This document shows positions 58,450-64,000 of a stretch of 64,000 bases of DNA, piece after piece. The position numbers and the translations under genes are program-made. Location: positions 62,001 to 126,000 of the forward strand of contig NZ_JMKS01000001.1 in NCBI RefSeq assembly GCF_000685865.1, written 5' to 3'. A model generated the notes under the pieces. The model searched no databases. It saw only the letters and a program-made list of their open reading frames with translations, and was not told the DNA's origin. Numbering within the stretch: the first letter of the stretch is position 1; every line of letters begins with the position of its first letter. This DNA comes from Exiguobacterium antarcticum DSM 14480 (GTDB taxonomy: Bacteria > Bacillota > Bacilli > Exiguobacteriales > Exiguobacteriaceae).

Positions 58450-59454
58450 GTGTCAATAACAGAAAACCATGCAACAGTATTTGAAAAAATCAGCAGACAA
58501 TTAAAACTCGGTTCCATCCTTGCAGAGCCGACTGCACTATCGGGTGGTCTCCTCCACAAGATGTTTCGTCTTCAAACAACGCACGGGACGTATGCTATTA
58601 AGTTACTAAATCCGAACATCCTCTCCCGTCCGGAAACCCGGCAAAATTTCATCACTTCGGAACGAATTGTGTCGGCTTTACAAAACGAGGTCGCAGCCGT
58701 ACCTGCCCTTTCGTTTCATGCTTCCGCTCTGCAACAGATCGGTACGGATCATTATCTTGTTTTTCCTTGGACGGAAGGCATCATGTTGAAGATCCATCAG
58801 ATCAGACCAAATCATGCGTATCACATCGGGGAACAGCTTGCACGGATTCATCAAGCGGATCTTTCCTTGCCGGTTCAGCAGACTGCCGATTCAAATTACT
58901 CCCCTGTTGAGTGGGATGTATTCCAAGATCAAATTCGTCAACAAAAACTGGAGATGTTAGAACCTTTCATTGCGGCATTGGATCAAATCAAACAATGGGA
59001 TCAAAGGGTCACTACTGCTATGACACAATTGGCAGGATCTACTGTCCTCAGTCACCGTGATTTGGACGCCAAAAATGTCTTATGGAACTCCGACGTACCA
59101 ACCATCATCGACTGGGAATCGGCCGGACCGATTCATCCGATGCACGATTTTATCGAAACTGCCCTTTACTGGTCGCTCGACGAGAACAATCAACTGCACT
59201 ATCCGCATTTCGAGGCTTTTACGAAGGGATATTTTTCAACCGGTGCAAAACTCCATTTTCCAATTGAACCGGCTCTTTCTGCCGGTTACGCCGGTAAACT
59301 CGGATGGCTCGCGTATAGTTTGGCAAAAGCGCTTCGCCTTGAGCCCGTAAACGAGCAGGAACAACAAACTGCCGTCCAACAGGTGTTTGAGACGTTAACT
59401 GCACTCAAAAACTATGAAGCCCTTTGCCCGGTGATCCGAAAGTGGTGGCAGTAA
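58450..59454 (+). CDS. Aminoglycoside phosphotransferase-like kinase (APH family)
   Basis: GTG at 58450 is six bases after AGGAGG; the ATG at 58435 lies on that site. The 334-residue cytosolic protein has a kinase-like fold: nucleotide strand LSGGLLHKMFRL, lysine in GTYAIKLLNP, catalytic loop LSHRDLDAKNVLW (Asp and Asn) and metal Asp in IIDWESAGP. It phosphorylates a small molecule; APH-fold kinases act on choline, sugars or antibiotics, so resistance should not be assumed. Confidence 0.8.
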   Translation: MSITENHATVFEKISRQLKLGSILAEPTALSGGLLHKMFRLQTTHGTYAIKLLNPNILSRPETRQNFITSERIVSALQNEVAAVPALSFHASALQQIGTDHYLVFPWTEGIMLKIHQIRPNHAYHIGEQLARIHQADLSLPVQQTADSNYSPVEWDVFQDQIRQQKLEMLEPFIAALDQIKQWDQRVTTAMTQLAGSTVLSHRDLDAKNVLWNSDVPTIIDWESAGPIHPMHDFIETALYWSLDENNQLHYPHFEAFTKGYFSTGAKLHFPIEPALSAGYAGKLGWLAYSLAKALRLEPVNEQEQQTAVQQVFETLTALKNYEALCPVIRKWWQ

Positions 59455-59501
59455 AATGGCGAGAACACCCCTCGTATGAGGTAAGAAGGAATTAAACCGA
59501 T

Positions 59502-59966
59502 ATGGCGATGGAATACACTTTCCTCATGACTCTGATTGAAATGAATCGATACGCCAAAGCAAAAATCTTGTTTGACCATGCTCAGCGAACAGTTGTCCTG
59601 CCCCATCGTCAAGACGTCGCCTGCCTGGAGTATTTCTTGTTTTTAGCGGAAGTGCCCGATCAAGTCACACCAAAACAAGAAGCCCTCGCTGTGGCGAATG
59701 AAATCTTACGGATGGAACCAAAGAATCAAATCGCAAAAGACTTTTTGAAGGAGAGTGGCTTGTCCACATCGACTCATACATCCACTCTCTTGCATACGTT
59801 TCGGACGTTCGGGTTCGTCGGTACGGATGAATTGCCCTACCATCTGATCCACCACATGAATCGAAGGAAGGTCGAGTTCATGATGCGGACTTACGTTGAT
59901 GGGAAGAACGTCAGCTATGAGTTCCAATTGCAAAGTTTCACCGATGACCGGGAAGACGCCGATTGA
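59502..59966 (+). CDS. Unrecognised 154-aa protein
   Basis: The ATG at 59502 stands eleven bases after AAGGA, so the start is moderately secure. The protein (FLMTLIEMNRYAKAKILFDH, then PKQEALAVANEILRMEPKNQ) has a TPR-like helical first half and a mixed second half. It is soluble and follows the kinase gene by 47 bases. A terminator follows. Confidence 0.55.
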   Translation: MAMEYTFLMTLIEMNRYAKAKILFDHAQRTVVLPHRQDVACLEYFLFLAEVPDQVTPKQEALAVANEILRMEPKNQIAKDFLKESGLSTSTHTSTLLHTFRTFGFVGTDELPYHLIHHMNRRKVEFMMRTYVDGKNVSYEFQLQSFTDDREDAD

Positions 59967-59998
59967 AAAGAAGGGACGTATCGTCCCTTCTTTTTTTA
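59967..59998 (+). terminator. Hairpin terminator
   Basis: AAAGAAGGGACG pairs with CGTCCCTTCTTT across TAT, followed by TTTTT. Confidence 0.85.
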
Positions 59999-60083
59999 TG
60001 CCTGATTTAACTGTGACTTGTTCGTCATCAACCGCTTGAGACCGCTCGGATTCCGCGACAGCCAACATTTCTCGGTCGAACAG

Positions 60084-60314
60084 TTATCTGCACTCAAAAA
60101 CGATATCGTGTTTACCGACAGTGACACGTTCAGCGGCGTGTTCACGGGTGGTACCTTCTTCAAGACCTTCGGACGTGGCGATTGCTACGTCTCGTTGCTC
60201 GTCAGTCGTAACTAGGGCGACGAGCTTCTCTAGGTCTTTCTTGCTGACCGTGATCGTCACGTTCCAGTCGGCGCTGTTCGCCAAATCATCCTTCAGTCGG
60301 TCCAGTGCTTCCAT
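60084..60314 (-). CDS. Unrecognised 76-aa protein
   Basis: ATG at 60314 follows GGAGGTGTCGACAG. The small soluble protein (LKDDLANSADWNVTITVSKK, then TSEGLEEGTTREHAAERVTV) shows a strand-helix layout. Its start overlaps the end of the upstream membrane-protein gene by 29 bases, so they are translationally linked. No family was recognised. Confidence 0.55.
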   Translation of the reverse strand: MEALDRLKDDLANSADWNVTITVSKKDLEKLVALVTTDEQRDVAIATSEGLEEGTTREHAAERVTVGKHDIVFECR

Positions 60315-61440
60315 CTGTCGACACCTCCGTTTGTTCTGATTCATAACTTGAAAGCGGTTCGTTTACTAATGCTTTAATTACATATTGGCATAAAAGTATT
60401 TTCCCGGTCCGATCGTGTGTGGTGTCGGCAGGTTCGGGCACGACTTTTATGTTATTCGAAGAAGTAATCAAAAATTCTTTCACACGTCTCGCCTCTTCAA
60501 ACTGATTCATATGTTCCGAGATTTCTTCCGTGTAATAGACCCGTAGTAGCAATTGAGGACTCGCGGTTTTTCGAAATTCTTCTTTCAAGATTCTTTGTTC
60601 TAAAAAGTATTGATGACTCAAAACACGAAATGATAGTGGTAGATTAATCCATTTTCCTTCTTTGTTATCCAAATATCCGATTTGGATTGCTTCAGGTGAC
60701 TCAATATACCTTTGAAAAGCTTTTTTGTTTCTCGGACTAGTCTGTTCTGAAAAATTGCCCTGATCCTCTGTACACGTCAATAGTAATCCAGTACGTTCAT
60801 TTTTGCGGTCCGTGTACAACTTGGAGTATAGAGTGTACTTAGGAAATCCTCTGTGGTAGGAATGATAAAAGCTTTCGTTTATCGCACTATCATCCGCAAC
60901 ATCATCTGATTCGAATTTTAAATTTCGATAGTCGTCCGCATTTAAAAGATGGAAGCTATAACTGATATTCGTTGCTGTCCCCATTCCTTTATTCTCTAAG
61001 AGCATCGCACCCGGATTGTGTAACGCGTCCAAACTTTCTGTTGTGTGAAACCTCGCTTTATATGAATGAGGAGCGAATAGCGGAACAAGGAATTCTTTCT
61101 TCTTCAAAGCTAAGAACGATCCTTTTTCAATACGATATCGCATGGCATTTGCATCAGCTTCACTTTTCGCAATCTCCAAAGCATTTTCCGCCACCCTGAC
61201 AGAATCTTTTGCCGAGGCAGCGGAGCTTTTTGAATCCTCTCGTGCTGATTGAGCTGTCGCGAGTGATTTCAAGTTAACGAAAATACCAAGCGAAACAAAC
61301 AACACCGTTCCGATACCGAAGATGATTTCAAATTTATCAGGGAACACATACAGTAACGAAGCTGTCGAAAGGATGATTATTATACCGAAGACGATGATGG
61401 TAACGTTCGAAGGAGTGTTAAAATTTTTATTTACTTCCAA
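60286..61440 (-). CDS. Two-helix membrane protein with coiled coil, 384 aa
   Basis: The start is TTG at 61440, eight bases after AGAGG; a GTG at 61449 overlaps that site. Two membrane helices (VTIIVFGIIIILSTASLLYV and FEIIFGIGTVLFVSLGIFVN) are followed by an alanine/serine coiled coil (SSAASAKDSVRVAENALEIA) and a soluble C-terminal domain of 270 residues of unknown fold. Similar layouts occur in phage-exclusion or sensing proteins, but no family can be named. Confidence 0.6.
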   Translation of the reverse strand: MEVNKNFNTPSNVTIIVFGIIIILSTASLLYVFPDKFEIIFGIGTVLFVSLGIFVNLKSLATAQSAREDSKSSAASAKDSVRVAENALEIAKSEADANAMRYRIEKGSFLALKKKEFLVPLFAPHSYKARFHTTESLDALHNPGAMLLENKGMGTATNISYSFHLLNADDYRNLKFESDDVADDSAINESFYHSYHRGFPKYTLYSKLYTDRKNERTGLLLTCTEDQGNFSEQTSPRNKKAFQRYIESPEAIQIGYLDNKEGKWINLPLSFRVLSHQYFLEQRILKEEFRKTASPQLLLRVYYTEEISEHMNQFEEARRVKEFLITSSNNIKVVPEPADTTHDRTGKILLCQYVIKALVNEPLSSYESEQTEVSTDGSTGPTEG

Positions 61441-61621
61441 ATAAGACACCTCTGTTTTTTACTCATCATACCAAATACTTGAAAAAATAAAAAAAAAGAT
61501 GACGGGTACCATCGATTACTTTAAATGTATGTATAGATCCTAAGCTTGATTCTACTTCAAAATATATTAAATCGAATGAACGTATCTTATTAAACTGATT
61601 GATCGGAATAGTGCGGACACT

Positions 61622-61656
61622 TGTGTAATGCAAAAAAGGAATGCAGGCTTGTGCGG
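61622..61656 (+). repeat. Solitary IS21-type terminus
   Basis: TGTGTAATGCAAAAAAGG and the following AATGCAGGCTTGTGCGG match the IS21 end at 1490 read inward, with about four differences in 34 bases. No istA or istB sequence lies beside it. It is probably a remnant of an older IS21 copy. Confidence 0.65.
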
Positions 61657-61810
61657 TTCAATACATCAATCATTTTCTACTTTTGTGTCTGTATAACATA
61701 TGATGAATCTGTTCTAAAAAACATGAAAGATATTCTTAATATAAACTGAGCCCTTGAGTTTGGATAGTTTAATAAAAGCACCTTGAACGTTTTAATGACC
61801 GATACATACA

Positions 61811-61890
61811 ACAAACCCTCATTTCGTAATTGAAATGAGGGTTTGTCTATAATCTGAGGGACTTCTTTCAATTAAAGAAGTCCCTACTTT
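61811..61890 (+). terminator. Two adjacent strong hairpins
   Basis: AAACCCTCATTTC/GAAATGAGGGTTT (61811-61846) and GGGACTTCTTT/AAAGAAGTCCC (61857-61884, followed by ACTTTTTT). No plus-strand gene precedes them, so they may close the minus-strand secreted-protein operon or belong to a lost gene. The preceding 61441-61621 stretch shows nothing supportable. Confidence 0.55.
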
Positions 61891-61895
61891 TTTAA

Positions 61896-62488
61896 TCATT
61901 CCTGATCTAATTTTGATTTATCGTCTTTTTTCCGATTATTGTACTTTTCTTTATTTTTCATGGCTTCCGGAACAATAGGTGATTTTAAAGCACTCACGAT
62001 CTTTCCAACTGAAGTGCTTTCTTCTTCAGCATTCTTAAGTTCTACCGTACCTTGGTTAGTAATTGCAGTATGCCAGTCCTCAGATTCTAAATAACGTGTA
62101 GCGAACATGTATTGATGACCTTTTTTAACATCTCATCTTCATTATATAAAATCAAGACGCTATTTCCTTCCGAATCTTTATCATATCCACCAAACTGATT
62201 AACAATGACTTCTCCTTTTAACTTGCCCTTTAAATTTTTGTTCACTTTTACCGAATACTGTGTTTCCGGCGTTCCATCAAGTCGTTTACTCCCAACTTCT
62301 TGAATGACTTCTCCAACAAACACATTTTGAGCAGCACCAACTAAAATTCGATCATCAGAAAAATCAGCCACTTCATTTAAATATGCATTAACAATTTTGA
62401 CCGGCTTCTTTTCTGATTGGTAATGATCAAATCCATAAACAGTCAGGCCAATAACTGCTGCTACTGAACCTATTAAGAATTTTTTCAT
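61896..62488 (-). pseudogene. Secreted protein gene split at an A AAA AAG site
   Basis: ATG at 62488 follows AAGGAGCGTTAACT. An N-terminal signal or anchor (FLIGSVAAVIGLTVYGF) precedes VGAAQNVFVGEVIQEVGSKR and KNLKGKLKGEVIVNQFGGYD, typical of small exported Bacillus proteins. The frame ends shortly after EDEMLKK. A minus-one shift at A AAA AAG (62120-62126) restores GHQYMFATRYLESEDWHTAI and the rest to 61896. It is either a frameshifted gene or programmed frameshifting. Confidence 0.65.
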
Positions 62489-62510
62489 AGTTAACGCTCC
62501 TTATATTGGA

Positions 62511-62709
62511 TTAATAGCCCCAAAGAGTTCGATAATCTGACTTATCGTGCGAACCTAAAACTTCATAACTGTAAAAGCCAGATCTCAACACGTTTCCAGC
62601 AAGTCCGTGATGATCTAATCCAAGAGCATGTCCCATTTCATGAAGTGCTGTGTGCTTTCTTTGAGAACTCGTGAAGTCATAAAAATAATAATCATTGTAG
62701 GAGATGGAT
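62511..62709 (-). pseudogene. Matrixin-type metalloprotease gene, 3' part cut by IS3
   Basis: The frame reads YNDYYFYDFTSSQRKHTALH, then EMGHALGLDHHG, and ends at TAA 62511. The motif HEMGHALGLDH is the HExxHxxxxxH zinc site of metzincins. The N-terminal part is beyond the IS3 element. The following secreted-protein gene starts 22 bases after its stop, so they formed an operon. Confidence 0.7.
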
Positions 62710-62722
62710 TGTCAACACTAAA

Positions 62723-63556
62723 CTAGACAATCTTCTTAAGGAGTGATTGTTTGTAGCGAACGGGGCTTTGATAATCCAATGTACCGTGTATGCGAAGGTG
62801 GTTGAACCAATTCACGTAATCCTGGAACTCGCGTTCCAGCTCCGTCAAACTCGAGAACACTCGTTTTTTGACAAACTCTGTCTTGATGATTTTAAACGTG
62901 GCTTCCGCGACTGCGTTATCGTACGGACAACCCTTTTTGCTCAACGAGCGACGGATTCCGAACGTATGAAGGGCATCCTCAATCAGATGGTTGTTGAACT
63001 CTCGTCCTCGATCCGTGTGAAACATCCGGATACGACGCAAATCATGAGGAATGGAAGCGAAAGCACGATGGACCAGTTGCGCATCCTTTCGCTCGCCCAC
63101 ACTGTGACCGATGATTTCTCGGTTAAAGAAATCAACAAATACACATACATAATGCCATTTTTGACGGACCTTGATGTATGTCAGGTCACTGACGACAACG
63201 GATAGCTCTTCTCCTTGCTTGAACGCGCGATTCAATTCATTGGCTTCCATCGACTCGTTGCACGCTTCTTTTTTAGGCTTGAATTGCGCGAGCGTGTACG
63301 TAGAGACGAGCCCTTGGTCTTTCATGATGCGTCCGATTCGGCGACGAGAGACGCATTTCCCTTGTTTTTGGAGTTCAATCTTGATTTTACGCGTGCCGTA
63401 GTTCTCTCGGCTGCGCCGGAAAATTTCACGGATGGCTTCCGTCACATCGTCGACCGATGGTCGCTGTCTCGCTTCATAATAAAACGTACTTCTGGGTAAT
63501 TGGAGGACGCTGCACATTGCTGATACCGAGTATTTATGTCGATTATTCTTGATCAC
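62723..63556 (-). CDS. IS3-family transposase OrfB (integrase core)
   Basis: GTG at 63556 opens 277 residues: an HTH_21-like part (REIFRRSRENYGTRKIKIEL), then the rve core with D, D, E in VVSDLTYIKV, FHTDRGREFNN and DNAVAEATFKIIK. It is normally made as an OrfAB fusion by minus-one frameshifting from orfA, whose stop is two bases upstream; here the overlap shows no clear slippery run. The gene is complete. Confidence 0.9.
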   Translation of the reverse strand: MIKNNRHKYSVSAMCSVLQLPRSTFYYEARQRPSVDDVTEAIREIFRRSRENYGTRKIKIELQKQGKCVSRRRIGRIMKDQGLVSTYTLAQFKPKKEACNESMEANELNRAFKQGEELSVVVSDLTYIKVRQKWHYVCVFVDFFNREIIGHSVGERKDAQLVHRAFASIPHDLRRIRMFHTDRGREFNNHLIEDALHTFGIRRSLSKKGCPYDNAVAEATFKIIKTEFVKKRVFSSLTELEREFQDYVNWFNHLRIHGTLDYQSPVRYKQSLLKKIV

Positions 63557-63558
63557 AC

Positions 63559-63843
63559 TTACTTTCGTCCCATGATCAGCGCGGCTTGCTTTAAAATATC
63601 ATTCTCCATCTCGAGTTGTTGGACATGCTTCCGAAGCACACGTAGCTCACGCGCTTCATCTGACAAATTATCTTCTTCCTTAAAAGATCCGGTCGTCTTA
63701 CTTTGGTTGATCCAGCGATTAAATGCCGAAGGCGTCAAGTCATATTCCCGAATGATATCGGCGCGTGACTTCCCATTCAAATGGAGTTGAACCATCTGTT
63801 GTTTGAATGAATCGCTAAAAATTCTTCGTTCCCGTTTATTCAT
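63559..63843 (-). CDS. IS3-family transposase OrfA (helix-turn-helix)
   Basis: ATG follows GAGGAGAATCACCTTC. The 94 residues contain a homeodomain-like helix-turn-helix (QMVQLHLNGKSRADIIREYD, then LTPSAFNRWINQ) and a leucine-zipper coiled coil (LRVLRKHVQQLEMENDILKQ). It binds the IS ends and regulates transposition with OrfB. Confidence 0.9.
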   Translation of the reverse strand: MNKRERRIFSDSFKQQMVQLHLNGKSRADIIREYDLTPSAFNRWINQSKTTGSFKEEDNLSDEARELRVLRKHVQQLEMENDILKQAALIMGRK

Positions 63844-63922
63844 GAAGGTGATTCTCCTCTGCTGTTCATAATTTTCCTAAGTCTAATTGACCTTAAGGTT
63901 TATGTCCAACTAACTGTAGACC

Positions 63923-64000
63923 ATCCAGTTCTGAATAATTATAAAATCAGTGGGGACAGTTGTTACCTGCTCGAATGTCGCTTTCCATCTAACAAAGAAT
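63923..64000 (-). pseudogene. Matrixin-type protease gene, upstream part (runs off right edge)
   Basis: An open minus-strand frame reads FFVRWKATFEQVTTVPTDFI and IIQNWM up to the IS3 end. Its layout (a W strand, then a D-F-I-I-I strand) suits the region before the zinc site of metzincins, so it is taken as the other side of the interrupted gene. The start lies beyond the window. Confidence 0.5.

Larger units (their letters stand above)
62710..63922 (-). mobile_element. IS3-family insertion sequence
   Basis: Imperfect terminal repeats TGTCAACACTAAACTAGACA (left, near 62710) and GGTCTACAGTTAGTTGGACA (right, inverted, near 63922) enclose orfA and orfB. The ends are accurate to a few bases; no target duplication is clear. 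It splits the matrixin-type protease gene. Confidence 0.75.

Noticed and set aside
58450-59454. Antibiotic-resistance call for the APH-fold kinase
   Set aside because: The fold alone does not set the substrate; many chromosomal members phosphorylate choline or sugars.

Overview
The window looks like a chromosomal segment of a low-to-mid GC Firmicute of the order Bacillales, most likely Exiguobacterium. The genus is an inference. The support is a ypsC-rnpB gene order as in Bacillus, a DUF1659/DUF2922 pair, Zur-type and cre-type operators, strong AGGAGG ribosome sites and frequent GTG/TTG starts. No rRNA or tRNA gene and no CRISPR array was seen.

Layout. Positions 1-2262 are nested insertion sequences: an IS21-family element (istA runs off the left edge) sits inside an ISL3-family transposase gene whose 3' part follows. 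Positions 2419 to about 32400 form an accessory island of about 30 kb. It is rich in small, mostly minus-strand genes that look like contact-toxin immunity or SMI1/KNR4-type proteins: Imm26-like, SUFU, DUF4304, DUF2691-like, SMI1-DUF2750, SMI1-DUF4241-like and BsuPI lipoprotein. With them are several paralogues of an unnamed family, small membrane proteins, an IS30 element, a RelBE-type toxin-antitoxin pair, an EamA transporter, a glutathione peroxidase, a cytidine deaminase and GNAT genes. No large polymorphic toxin is visible, so these read as orphan immunity genes. Many are broken: a nonsense SUFU gene, a nonsense GNAT gene, a nonsense DUF2268 protease, a frameshifted small membrane gene and a truncated DUF5412 gene. 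A second, intact ISL3 copy with an 8-bp target duplication (32550-33859) closes the island in inverted orientation.

Positions 34085-35300 hold a small gene and a very AT-rich gene lying between two look-alike terminators. From 35761 to about 61440 the sequence is more ordinary chromosome: ypsC rRNA methyltransferase, RNase P RNA (rnpB), a subtilisin-like protease, a TVGYGD potassium channel, DUF1659/DUF2922, a lytic transglycosylase, a GH31 glucosidase with operator and cre site, cardiolipin synthase, a Zur-regulated GTPase (zagA/yciC type), an alpha/beta hydrolase, DinB and GrpB proteins, a large secreted nucleotidase, a polytopic membrane protein and an APH-type kinase.

The right end (61500-64000) is accessory again: a solitary IS21-type terminus, a secreted-protein gene split at an A AAA AAG slippery site, and a matrixin-type metalloprotease gene interrupted by an IS3-family element.

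The two most interesting signals are the ISL3-bracketed orphan immunity island, with its repeated unnamed protein family, and a solitary highly structured RNA-like segment at 28366-28735. The latter resembles HEARO/OMEGA RNA from memory but has no nuclease gene beside it.
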